DNA from: Phaeobacter gallaeciensis DSM 26640
GTDB taxonomy: Bacteria > Pseudomonadota > Alphaproteobacteria > Rhodobacterales > Rhodobacteraceae
Length of the DNA stretch: 64,000 nt
Direction of reading: 5' to 3'
NCBI RefSeq assembly: GCF_000511385.1
Contig: NC_023137.1
Span: forward strand, 139,001-203,000
Part shown: one piece after another, positions 27,591-35,002 of the stretch
How the letters are laid out: each line of letters begins with the position of its first letter
How positions within the stretch are numbered: position 1 is the first letter of the stretch
Notes under the pieces: model-generated
What the model saw: only the letters and a program-made list of their open reading frames with translations
Told to the model about the DNA's origin: nothing
The model's database searches: none
Made by a program: the position numbers and the translations under genes

Positions 27591-27989
27591 ATGCATACCA
27601 TCGTTCTACAATCCGCCATTGTGCCGGTATTGCTAGTTGCGCTTCTGACGCTTTCGGCAGCAGGTTTGTTCACATTCGGGATTCTTGTCGTAAGAGAAGC
27701 CTCTTTCTTGAAAGATATGGCACCAATCCTCTTCAAGTATTTTGACCGAGAGTGGAAACGCGCAGTTTTGTGCGGGGCAACGACATCCGCCCTAGGGATG
27801 GTGTTGGCAGGTACCGCATTTGGCATTTCTGGTGCCATTTCTGCGCCACTGCTTGCAGCATTTAGCGCTGTGGGAACCGTTTGGGCAGGCCTATATCTAG
27901 ACGAAAAAAGCTGGACACTACCGATGATCATCGTTGCGGTTTCAATGGTCGCGCTTTCAGCTTATTTAGCATACCTGTCTAAGGTGTAA
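27591..27989 (+). CDS. Small hydrophobic membrane protein
   Basis: A 132-residue protein with about four membrane segments (10-33, 62-80, 82-98 and 107-128) and few charges outside the loops. GGAGAG lies just before the ATG. Unrecognised. A hairpin follows the gene. It stands alone between the orphan gene and the mobilization module. Confidence 0.6.
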   Translation: MHTIVLQSAIVPVLLVALLTLSAAGLFTFGILVVREASFLKDMAPILFKYFDREWKRAVLCGATTSALGMVLAGTAFGISGAISAPLLAAFSAVGTVWAGLYLDEKSWTLPMIIVAVSMVALSAYLAYLSKV

Positions 27990-27996
27990 GCACAAA

Positions 27997-28025
27997 CCTC
28001 TCCCGATGCTGGATGTCGGGGGAGG
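27997..28025 (+). terminator. Hairpin downstream of the membrane-protein gene
   Basis: CCTCTCCCGA (27997-28006) and TCGGGGGAGG (28016-28025) pair at nine of ten positions. No T-run follows, so it is at best a weak terminator; a role in transfer-origin structure is also possible. Confidence 0.4.
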
Positions 28026-28338
28026 TAGCTAGTCGCTTTGCGCGTACCGCACATTGGAATAACCCATACAGCTAGTGCAAACAAAATACGGACATCTGTC
28101 AAACGTGCAACACCTGACACTTCGGAATCGATCCCTCCGACCGCTGTGTTATGGACATGCGGCGGTTCGGGCCTATTGCTACCTTTGGCCGTCAGAATAA
28201 CTCTCGGAACAGGCCTGAGCCGCGCGGTAAACCAGTGACGGCTTTACGGGCACAAATAGATCGCCGTCCAGCTTTAATAAGACCGGGCGGTATCCGATAT
28301 CGAGAATAGATGGGATCTTGCTTAGAATACTCATTGCA
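28026..28338. other. Non-coding stretch between membrane-protein gene and mobilization module
   Basis: The short frames here (for example 28038-28238) have no ribosome-binding site and no recognisable protein. Nothing else is seen. Confidence 0.5.
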
Positions 28339-28647
28339 TTAAACGGGTTGAACGCTGTCAGTGGCCACCATTACTAGCTGCCCAACCTTCAACTCCTTAG
28401 CACAGCCTTCCACTTCCGTGAGGAAGTATCCTTGGTCTCCCGATTTCCGAATGTTCCGCATATATCCGTTACCGTCAGCATCCATGAACAAACAACGGAT
28501 ATTGCTGTAGTCACCCCAGACGCCCGCAATGGCAATCAGGGGAATGCCGTCGGGTAAGCGGTCCACTTTCTCAAACTCGCGGTAGTCAATGCCGTAATCG
28601 CGGGCTTGGTGGTAGCTCATGGTGAAATGATCGTGTTCGAATGTCAT
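28339..28647 (-). CDS. Hypothetical protein downstream of the relaxase
   Basis: A 102-residue acidic soluble protein, unrecognised. The ATG at 28647 is preferred because AAGGA lies just upstream; the longer frame from 28698 runs into the relaxase end. It follows the relaxase stop by 16 bp and probably belongs to the same leftward transcript. Similar orphans of this size often end mobilization operons. Confidence 0.55.
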   Translation of the reverse strand: MTFEHDHFTMSYHQARDYGIDYREFEKVDRLPDGIPLIAIAGVWGDYSNIRCLFMDADGNGYMRNIRKSGDQGYFLTEVEGCAKELKVGQLVMVATDSVQPV

Positions 28648-28663
28648 TGTTTTTCCTTCTAAA

Positions 28664-30238
28664 TTACAGCCCGAGGCCATGACTATCGCCTCGTTCAAGT
28701 TGCCGTTCGTTCAGCTCTCGTTCAGCTGTTTCTCGGCGGCTCTCACTAGCTTCAAGCTGGCTTGCAAGTTCTCTTCTAGCGTCGCGTAGGTCTCTTCCTC
28801 GGTCAGCAAGTCGGCCAATGTTTTCACTGACAAGAGATGTGATTTCATGAGCAGCAGCACGCATTGCACCAACCCATTCAGCTTCTTCTCGATCCCGTCC
28901 GTCGAGCGTGTCTCTAAGCCGCGCAATTCCTGTGCTGAGGTTTCGCAGGCCGCTACCAATCGCTCGACGCAGGCCAGCAAGTCGCGTTCCAAGGCTGTCA
29001 GGGGCTGATCCATCTAGTTTGCCTCCACCTTGATGCAGGAAACCGTCTGGCCTGCCATCGTGCAGCTGCGAATGCTCGCTGTTTCCGGCGGCAGGATCAG
29101 ATAGGTCGCCCTCTCGTGCTGTACTGTCTGCAAGCCCAGCGTCTCCAGCTGCGTGCGACTCGTCATCTCCGACAGCTGCCAACTCCAGAAGAGCGTCAAT
29201 GCCAGTGTTGCGACCACCACCAACAGACAAGCCAAGCTCGCTATCCAGGGCGAAATCCGCATCAAACGTCTGATCGTGTTGATGTGGTCCTGCCAGGCCC
29301 TCCCGCTCCAATCCAGAAATGTGCTGGTATCGGTCTCGATTGTATCCCGCGCGAGCCTCGCACTGTCCTGAATATCGCTCCTGAAGCTCTGCAATTGTGA
29401 CGCCATCAAGTCGGCGTGCTCTTTGCGGATCGCTTCCAGGTCCGCGTTCAATTTCTCGGCTAGACGGTTCGGCTTGCCAGTCGTCATGGAAAATTTCTCC
29501 TTTCAATCGCCAGCGTTCCCCCGTGTCGGGGTCTTTGGCGGTGATGTAATTTTTGCTAGCGCGGGGAATGTCGAAGCCTACGTCGGTCAGTGCATCAATC
29601 ATGCTGGCGCGGTCGCTGATGGTGCCGACACTGATCTGATCCAAAATCCATTCGTGTAGCTCTTCGCGGCCCTGTGCTCGCGTAGGGGCTTCAACGGTGG
29701 CTTGGACCTCCTGTGCGCGGTCCAAATCCACCGGATCAGCCCAGCCATGCGTCTTGTTCATCAGATCGCGCAGGCTGTCATAAGCGGTTTGATAGCCGGG
29801 AGGCGCAATGTTGAGGCTTTTGCCTGTGGTCAGCTCCAAGCGCGGCGTACAGAAATGCAGTTCAACGCGGTCTTCGTGGCTGTGCCGGACCCAGAGCATA
29901 TCGAATTGCTCGCCGTCCAAGCCAGCAAAAGCCAGTTGCTCAAAGGCGTCCATGACTTCGGCCTGCTGGGCTTCAGTCGGGGCATCTTCGCCGGTAAAGC
30001 TGATGACGCCCGCACGGTAGGTCCATTGATTGCGACTAGCATCAATCAGAGCCTCGGTGCGGGCAGGATCGCCGCGCAGCACTTCGGGCAAAGGATCGCG
30101 TGTGACCGTCATAGGCTGGCCATCGGCATCGCGGATCAGATCGCGATTGGCGTCGTAGGCCAGCACCTCACGCGCGACGAGATAGCCTACGGGACCAGTC
30201 CCCGCGCCTTTGCCGTTGGAAAAGAATTTGATCAACAT
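28664..30238 (-). CDS. Mobilization relaxase, ColE1 MbeA-like (HEN type)
   Basis: A 524-residue DNA-nicking transesterase that would start transfer at the island's oriT. The relaxase domain fills about residues 1-230. The catalytic region is WVRHSHEDRVELHF (117-129), the His-Glu-Asp arrangement of the HEN/MbeA group instead of the three-His motif of MOBF/MOBQ enzymes. The C-terminal ~270 residues are Gly/Asp/Arg-rich with a helical Arg/Glu-rich end. They are encoded over two other genes in another frame, which explains their low complexity. The start lies 7 bp inside the MobC-like gene. Confidence 0.88.
   Translation of the reverse strand: MLIKFFSNGKGAGTGPVGYLVAREVLAYDANRDLIRDADGQPMTVTRDPLPEVLRGDPARTEALIDASRNQWTYRAGVISFTGEDAPTEAQQAEVMDAFEQLAFAGLDGEQFDMLWVRHSHEDRVELHFCTPRLELTTGKSLNIAPPGYQTAYDSLRDLMNKTHGWADPVDLDRAQEVQATVEAPTRAQGREELHEWILDQISVGTISDRASMIDALTDVGFDIPRASKNYITAKDPDTGERWRLKGEIFHDDWQAEPSSREIERGPGSDPQRARRLDGVTIAELQERYSGQCEARAGYNRDRYQHISGLEREGLAGPHQHDQTFDADFALDSELGLSVGGGRNTGIDALLELAAVGDDESHAAGDAGLADSTAREGDLSDPAAGNSEHSQLHDGRPDGFLHQGGGKLDGSAPDSLGTRLAGLRRAIGSGLRNLSTGIARLRDTLDGRDREEAEWVGAMRAAAHEITSLVSENIGRLADRGRDLRDARRELASQLEASESRRETAERELNERQLERGDSHGLGL
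28711..29013 (-). CDS. MbeD-like mobilization protein nested in the relaxase gene
   Basis: A 100-residue all-helical protein (LTALERDLLACVERL and following heptads suggest a coiled coil) encoded entirely within the relaxase gene in another frame. Its ATG directly follows the TAG of the MbeB-like gene, and GGAGG sits eight bases upstream. ColE1 mbeD occupies the same nested position and has the same character, including a start resembling TALEKQLL. In ColE1 it is needed for mobilization. High GC makes chance frames common, but the ribosome-binding site and neighbour argue for a gene. Confidence 0.72.
   Translation of the reverse strand: MDQPLTALERDLLACVERLVAACETSAQELRGLETRSTDGIEKKLNGLVQCVLLLMKSHLLSVKTLADLLTEEETYATLEENLQASLKLVRAAEKQLNES
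29014..29487 (-). CDS. MbeB-like mobilization membrane protein nested in the relaxase gene
   Basis: A 157-residue protein wholly inside the relaxase gene in another frame. AAAGGAG is 10 bases before the ATG at 29487. Residues 1-70 are helical and charged, a strong membrane segment follows (about 80-102), and the C-terminal third is probably periplasmic with two Cys (SIRSCTMAGQTVSCIKV). This is the layout of MbeB/MobB proteins of ColE1-type plasmids, which stabilise the relaxosome and link it to the coupling protein at the membrane. Confidence 0.8.
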   Translation of the reverse strand: MTTGKPNRLAEKLNADLEAIRKEHADLMASQLQSFRSDIQDSARLARDTIETDTSTFLDWSGRAWQDHINTIRRLMRISPWIASLACLLVVVATLALTLFWSWQLSEMTSRTQLETLGLQTVQHERATYLILPPETASIRSCTMAGQTVSCIKVEAN

Positions 30239-30693
30239 TGCCGTGCCTCATCGAGGATCAGGGCAAGCTGCCGTTCGATCACAACCAACTGGCGGGTTAG
30301 TGCCAGCGCATCCAAGTCAACCTGACCAGCCAGAAGCGCCCGGTTCACAAACCGCGAAATCTGGTTGAGGTTGCCGCCGATGCGTCCAACGGCCAGCACA
30401 AGCGCAGGATCAACACGGGGTGCTGGCTTGCGACGACGAGCTTCTGTCAGTCCCAAAGCTTCACGCAGAAGGGTCGCGGCAGGCACACCCGCAGCTTGGG
30501 CTTTGGCGCGAAGCTCGGCCTTTTCAGCAGCGCTGCACCGAAAGACGAAGGTTTCGGTGAGCGGTGCTTTGGCGTGGGGCGTGCCCCCGCCGGTGGGGTT
30601 CGAAGGGGAGGCTTGCCACCTCTCGCAAGGTTCCGTGTCAGCAGCGCCAGCGTATGACATGGGTCGCCTTGCTCTTTGCTCAGACCGCAGCAT
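30232..30693 (-). CDS. MobC-like relaxosome accessory protein
   Basis: About 153 residues. The N-terminus is disordered; the middle (ETFVFRCSAAEKAELRAKAQ, then GVPAATLLREALGL) fits a ribbon-helix-helix-like fold; the C-terminus contains RIGGNLNQISRFVNRAL, the hallmark GNLNQIA motif of MobC/MbeC proteins, which bind oriT and help the relaxase nick. Start at 30693 because AGGAG is seven bases upstream; ATG 30660 is an alternative. The stop overlaps the relaxase start by 7 bp. Confidence 0.88.
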   Translation of the reverse strand: MLRSEQRARRPMSYAGAADTEPCERWQASPSNPTGGGTPHAKAPLTETFVFRCSAAEKAELRAKAQAAGVPAATLLREALGLTEARRRKPAPRVDPALVLAVGRIGGNLNQISRFVNRALLAGQVDLDALALTRQLVVIERQLALILDEARQC

Positions 30694-31093
30694 GACAAAG
30701 CTCCTGCTTCGAAGGTACAAACTGGGTCCAGCCTGAACTGATTAGCCAGCTACGCCACTCGGGCCAATCGGTCTTGTTGGTTGGCGGGAACTTGGCAGGC
30801 AGCCAATATCCGCGTTCTCCGTTTTCGATGGTTTCGGGAAGTACCCGGTCGATCCATGCGCCAAACATTCGTTCGGTGAATTGCTCCCACTGGCGGCAAC
30901 CGAAAGATTGGCGCGAAATGAAAACGGCTTGCGAGCGGTCCCCGCGCGCCGAGTCGGATGGCCCTCCATCCGGCAGATCCGGCTCAAGCGCGGAGTTTTG
31001 TTCTTTGGATTGTTCTATCTTTATATAGGAAAGATCACCCATGCGCCCTTTACCTATCGCCGATGAGCCCTTTTGCCCTTTTGAAAGACTCAC
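30680..31093 (-). CDS. Hypothetical protein upstream of mobC
   Basis: A 137-residue hydrophilic protein, unrecognised. The C-terminal half is Trp-rich (RQWEQFTERMFGAWIDRVLP and DWPEWRSWLISSGW), suggesting a compact folded domain. It overlaps the start of mobC by 14 bases, so it is co-transcribed. GTG at 31093 and ATG at 31042 are both possible starts, each with a weak ribosome-binding site. Confidence 0.55.
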   Translation of the reverse strand: MSLSKGQKGSSAIGKGRMGDLSYIKIEQSKEQNSALEPDLPDGGPSDSARGDRSQAVFISRQSFGCRQWEQFTERMFGAWIDRVLPETIENGERGYWLPAKFPPTNKTDWPEWRSWLISSGWTQFVPSKQELCHAAV

Positions 31094-31102
31094 TGGTGCA
31101 CC

Positions 31103-31414
31103 CTATTTCTTCGGGCGAAACGGGATGATTTTAGCGGGAGCGCGAAAGTCATATTCGGTGTGATTGCCAGCGCCGCGTCCTTCCGAGCGAAACAGCCAAC
31201 CGAATTCAACAAGCTGCTTCAGGCAGCGTTTGATTGTCGCAAGCGACATGCCCGCTAGGAACTCATCCAGAGTTTTAAGAGAAGGGTTCAACTGCCCGGT
31301 CTTGTCGTTGGCAAACTGTACAGAGAGCGCAGAGGCAACTGCCTTCGTTGACGAATTGAGGTCTGCACTTTGAAGAACAGCCTTCAACCATTCAAAACGA
31401 TTAAGCTTAGGCAT
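31103..31414 (-). CDS. Winged-helix protein (replication/mobilization regulator type)
   Basis: A 103-residue protein beginning MPKLNRFEWL. ATG at 31414 follows GGGAGG; the longer open frame to 31696 runs through the attachment repeat and is not coding. Residues ~35-80 (LNPSLKTLDEFLAGMSLATIKRCLKQLVEFGWLF) form a winged-helix DNA-binding module of the kind found in plasmid replication and regulatory proteins. First gene of the leftward mobilization operon, so likely its regulator or a remnant of a plasmid Rep. Confidence 0.7.
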   Translation of the reverse strand: MPKLNRFEWLKAVLQSADLNSSTKAVASALSVQFANDKTGQLNPSLKTLDEFLAGMSLATIKRCLKQLVEFGWLFRSEGRGAGNHTEYDFRAPAKIIPFRPKK

Positions 31415-31633
31415 GTGTACCTCCCGCGATTGCGGTGGGGTGATCATTTTGGTAGGCTGATGAAGCAGAAAGATTTGCAATGCCGTTGAGGTGGGTGGCC
31501 GCCCCCCAGCGGTTTTTCTTTGGCCAGATTGTCGTGTGGGCAGGTTTGACAAACAGCGGCTAAGTTTTTGATGTTTGGTAGCCGGTTTGACAGCCTGAGC
31601 GGAGCTAAGTAGCTGTAAAGTGATAATTAATTC
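31415..31633. other. Right-end island control region
   Basis: About 220 bp between the winged-helix gene and attR. It contains two direct copies of GGTTTGACA (near 31545 and 31585) and a short GC hairpin near 31505-31520. This is where a promoter and possibly oriT of the mobilization module would lie, but no nic site can be named. Confidence 0.4.
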
Positions 31634-31686
31634 TGGATTGAAAATCCTCGTGTCGGTGGTTCGATTCCGCCCCCCCCGGGGCACCA
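31634..31686 (+). repeat. attR: duplicate of the tRNA-Phe 3' end
   Basis: Matches tRNA-Phe from 18864. The first 40 bases align without a gap; the C-run and G-run then carry four extra bases before GCACCA. It lacks the 5' half of the tRNA, so it is not a tRNA gene. Marks the right end of the island. Confidence 0.9.
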
Positions 31687-31950
31687 CTTTTATCAAAGAA
31701 AATCAATGCATTAGCAGTGTGGCCGTTGTTGCACCTCATTGGTTGATTGCCCGGGACTGCGTTTATCATAGCGTGGTTGAAGCAGATCTTCCAAGGCTCT
31801 GATTTAAGCCGAATGTGGAGCGAAACGCTGCTGCAGTGATCTTCCAAACACTCGCTCAATAAGTTTTTGCGGGATCGACTGAGTTTCGAGTATGCAAGTT
31901 GCCATTGCTCGGCGTGGGTCAAAAGGTTCAACTCGCGTGTGGACATCTAG
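31687..31950. other. Sequence between attR and the IS copy
   Basis: A minus-strand frame covers 31605-31946 but it runs through attR and has no recognisable family or ribosome-binding site. Probably non-coding or decayed chromosomal sequence. Confidence 0.45.
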
Positions 31951-32798
31951 GCTCCGGACACATTAAATTACAGCCAGAACAGGACGGTAGATGCGAGAGC
32001 GATGGCCGAGAGGAAGACCTTCGGGCACCTGTCATAGCGAGTGGCTACACGGCGCCAATCCTTCAGGCGCCCGAACATAATCTCGATCCTGTTACGGCGT
32101 TTGTAGCGGCGCTTGTCGTACCGGACAGGTTTGTCGCGCGATTTTCGACCCGGAATACAGGGTTTTACTCCCTTGTCCGTAAGGGCTTCGCGGAACCAAT
32201 CGGCATCATAGCCGCGATCACTCAGTAGCCAATCAGCCGATGGAAGGCTATTCACCAAAGCTCTGGCCCCCATGTAATCGCTGACCTGCCCTGCGGATAT
32301 GAAGAAGCGTATCGGGCGTCCGAGACTATCGGTAACGGCATGCAACTTCGTATTCATGCCCCCCCTTGCTGCGTCCGATCAGTCTGCCATGCCCTCTTTT
32401 TCAACTGCAGGCTGGAGGCCGTGCGGTGCGCTTTGAGGTAGGTTGCGTCGACCATGAGGGTGTTATGATCGGTTCCCTCCGCAGCGAGCCCGGTCATGAT
32501 CCGAGCGAACATACCCATATCGCTCCACCGCTTCCATCGGTTGTAGAGGGTTTTTGGTGATCCATATTCGCGAGGCACATCAGACCAACGCAACCCATTG
32601 CGATTAATGAAGATAATTCCGCTCAAAACACGTCAATCATCAACCCTCGGCTTGCCATGGCTCTTCGGAAAGTAAGGCTGAACGCGCGCTATCTGTTCGT
32701 CAGTCAGCCAGAATAGATTGCTCGTGATATACCCCTGAAACTCAGGGGCTTGAAACACGCAGCCAAGATGGCGGCAACCAAACTAATGGGTCCAGAAC
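31951..32798 (-). mobile_element. Decayed IS5-family insertion sequence
   Basis: About 848 bp with imperfect inverted ends (GCTCCGGACACATTA at 31951 and the complement of GTTCTGGACCCATTA ending at 32798) and flanking CTAG at 31947-31950 and 32799-32802, a 4-bp target duplication typical of IS5-type elements. The transposase inside is broken. Confidence 0.82.
31968..32725 (-). pseudogene. IS5-family transposase, inactivated
   Basis: Two-part transposase (an N-terminal part, then MNTKLHAVTDSLGRPIRFF with the DDE domain and the DKRRYKRRN C-terminus). Three faults can be read. The expected ATG is ACG at 32723-32725 (the frame then reads SNLFWLTDEQIARVQ). PRVDD is followed by TGA near 32635, where an Arg codon would be expected. 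The two halves are out of frame near 32355; some relatives bridge this by frameshifting, but the first two faults are disabling. Confidence 0.88.
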
Positions 32799-32839
32799 CT
32801 AGAAGAGAAGTGCTGGCGCTAACTGACGTTTAGGAGCGG

Positions 32840-33754
32840 CTAGACTACTGTGCTTGCTTCCTCTGAAAGTATCTCGAGGAAGGTTCTGCCGACACGGTTC
32901 AGCTTGACGCCCCTGCGAACAGCGGTTTGAACTGTGACGGGGCGATCAAACCCACCATTGGCGATATTCTTCATTCGCCCCCCTGCGACCCAGTCCTTGG
33001 CAAAGTATGATGGAAGATACCCGACGTATCGGTCTGTCAGTATCAGTAACGCGATCGCTTCCATTTGATGACCGATTGCGTTTGAGGGTAAATTGCGAGT
33101 TTTCGGTGCGACCGTGTCCTCGTTTAGGTAGGCCCGCTTTGCAAACAGTGAGTTGCGTAGCTGCTTTTCCTGCTCTTCCGGGCAGTCAATGGCAAACAGT
33201 GGATGCCCAGAACCACAATAAAGGCAAACGGTCTCTTTGCAGATATCGTTGTAGACCAATCCTGGCTTTGGGGAATGGAAGGGGCCGATCCCGATTGGAA
33301 TCTTGCCGTCAAGTACAGCGAACTCAATGTCATTCGGGGCGAGAGAGTGTAGCTCAATCCTTACATCCGGTGCCATTGCTGTGAATTTAGACAGTGAGCG
33401 GACAATTGGAGCTGATTTATTTGAGGCCCAGTTTTCGATGACGCCCAATGCAAGATGACCGAAAAGACGACCACGCGATCCATCAACCGTCTCTTGAAAT
33501 TCCCCGAGTGCGCCGAACAATTTTTGCGCCGCCTGGTAGACTGTGTCTCCCTTTTCGGTGACGCGAAAGCCGGTTCTCCCACGGTCACACAGCCGCATCC
33601 CAAGTCGGGTCTCTAATTCTGATATTTGCCTGGAGATCGTTGACGTTGAAACGTTCAGTACAACCTGCGCATTCGAAAAACCCTCTGCATCTACGACGAC
33701 GCAGAATACCCGTAAAAGATGAATGTCGACCTTTGAAACCTGCCTTGCAACCAT
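32840..33754 (-). CDS. LysR family transcriptional regulator
   Basis: A 304-residue regulator. The N-terminal winged helix (about 8-65: NVSTSTISRQISELETRLGMRLCDRGR) is classic LysR, followed by a type-2 periplasmic-binding-protein-like effector domain. It is divergent from the ProX-like transporter operon across ~190 bp containing a TTGTA/TACAA palindrome, so it probably activates that operon in response to the imported substrate. Confidence 0.93.
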   Translation of the reverse strand: MVARQVSKVDIHLLRVFCVVVDAEGFSNAQVVLNVSTSTISRQISELETRLGMRLCDRGRTGFRVTEKGDTVYQAAQKLFGALGEFQETVDGSRGRLFGHLALGVIENWASNKSAPIVRSLSKFTAMAPDVRIELHSLAPNDIEFAVLDGKIPIGIGPFHSPKPGLVYNDICKETVCLYCGSGHPLFAIDCPEEQEKQLRNSLFAKRAYLNEDTVAPKTRNLPSNAIGHQMEAIALLILTDRYVGYLPSYFAKDWVAGGRMKNIANGGFDRPVTVQTAVRRGVKLNRVGRTFLEILSEEASTVV

Positions 33755-33791
33755 AGTGACCCCAATGATAGCGCCGTTAGCGCCACCTTGA

Positions 33792-33807
33792 TTGTAATTT
33801 TATACAA
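33792..33807. promoter_or_regulatory. Palindromic LysR-type operator candidate
   Basis: TTGTAATTTTATACAA has 5-bp inverted arms (TTGTA/TACAA) and fits the T-N11-A rule. ATTGTAATTT occurs again at 33822-33831, 31 bp away, about three helical turns, as expected for the paired recognition and activation sites of a LysR tetramer. It lies between the LysR gene and the transporter operon. Confidence 0.6.
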
Positions 33808-33946
33808 GTTCAATCCCGATTATTGTAATTTAATGCACTTGGAAAGCGGGCACATTAACGTCTGGAGGGGGTCCGACCGTGACGCAAATCGGGTCAGCTT
33901 CGACGGAAGGTATCAATAATAACAAAACGACAACTTGGAGAGTGAG

Positions 33947-34888
33947 ATGAAGAGACTAGCGACTTGGACGACGGGTGCAGTGTTGGCTACGCTTGGAACA
34001 GGTGCTTTAGCGGCCGATGTGGTTATCGGTGTGCCGAACTGGCCATCGGTTCGCGTAACCGCGAATGTCCTCAAGATCGTGCTCGAGGATAATCTTGGCC
34101 TTGATGTTGAACTGCAAAACGGCAGCAATCCGATCGTCTTTGAAGCTATGGATTCCGGGGCCATGCAGGTCCATCCAGAAGTCTGGTTGCCCAATCAGAC
34201 CAATCTTCACAACACGTTCGTGAAGGAAAAAGGCACTGTTGCCATGAACCCCAATGGGATACCGGCAGATCAGGCCATGTGCGTCACCAAAGGAACTGCT
34301 GAGCGTACCGGCATTAAAGCTCTGTCTGAGCTGAGTGATCCTGATATGGCGGCCAATTTCGATAGCGATGGCGATGGAATGGGGGAAATCTGGATTGGTG
34401 CCGCAGGTTGGGCGTCAACCAATGTCGAGAAAATCCGTGCCAAATCCTATGGGTACGATCAGACAATGACGCTTAAGGAAATGGACGAGACCTTAGCGCT
34501 CGCTGAGGTCGATGCTGCGACTGATCAAAATACCAATGTGGTGTTCTTCTGCTATACGCCGCATCACATGTTCCAGCTGTATGATCTGGTCCAATTGGAA
34601 GAACCGCCGCATGATCCTGCAAAGTGGAATGTTGCGCAGCCCACTGATGATCCGAATTGGCTGGAGAACTCCTCTGCGGCGATGGCCTGGGATAAGGCTT
34701 ACCTGCATATCCACTATCAGGCTGCTATGGATGAAAGCGCGGCCGCAGTTCTTTCCAAGGTTAACCTGACTTCTGATCAAGTTTCAGCGATGGTCTACGC
34801 CTTGATTGTCGACGAGATGGATGCGGAGGTGTTTGCCCGCAAATGGGTTGAAGAGAACGCGGACCAAGTTGACAGCTGGCTGAACTGA
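33947..34888 (+). CDS. ProX-like substrate-binding protein
   Basis: A 313-residue periplasmic binding protein of the glycine betaine/proline betaine (OpuAC/ProX) type. Sec signal peptide at 1-22 (cleavage after ALA). NWPS near the N-terminus and aromatic residues in WLPNQTN and WIGAAGW are in places typical of cation-pi boxes for quaternary or guanidinium groups. ATG 33947 follows GGAG. First gene of the importer operon. Ligand unknown; the downstream ureohydrolases suggest a guanidino compound. Confidence 0.9.
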   Translation: MKRLATWTTGAVLATLGTGALAADVVIGVPNWPSVRVTANVLKIVLEDNLGLDVELQNGSNPIVFEAMDSGAMQVHPEVWLPNQTNLHNTFVKEKGTVAMNPNGIPADQAMCVTKGTAERTGIKALSELSDPDMAANFDSDGDGMGEIWIGAAGWASTNVEKIRAKSYGYDQTMTLKEMDETLALAEVDAATDQNTNVVFFCYTPHHMFQLYDLVQLEEPPHDPAKWNVAQPTDDPNWLENSSAAMAWDKAYLHIHYQAAMDESAAAVLSKVNLTSDQVSAMVYALIVDEMDAEVFARKWVEENADQVDSWLN

Positions 34889-35002
34889 TTTCTGTTCTTT
34901 GTTACTTGCGCCCCCGCGCGGATCTTTGACGGGTGGGGGTGTTCCTCTGTGCGGTGCTCTTTGGGTACTGCATAGTCCAATATATCCAACAGGTTGATAT
35001 CT

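Larger units (their letters stand above)
18864..31686. mobile_element. Integrative mobilizable element in tRNA-Phe (~12.8 kb)
   Basis: Bounded by a direct repeat of the tRNA-Phe 3' end. The left end carries a tyrosine recombinase with excisionase-like genes. The right end has a mobilization module (MobC-like protein, HEN-type relaxase, nested MbeB/MbeD-like genes). Between them lie a six-gene cargo operon and several orphan genes that look AT-richer than the flanks. No conjugation (type IV secretion) genes are present, so it would depend on a helper element for transfer. Confidence 0.88.

Noticed and set aside
31634..31686. A second tRNA-Phe gene
   Set aside because: Only the 3' half is present and the acceptor stem cannot form; it is the attR copy.
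31605..31946. Minus-strand 113-residue frame across attR
   Set aside because: It runs through the tRNA repeat, has no ribosome-binding site, and resembles no family.
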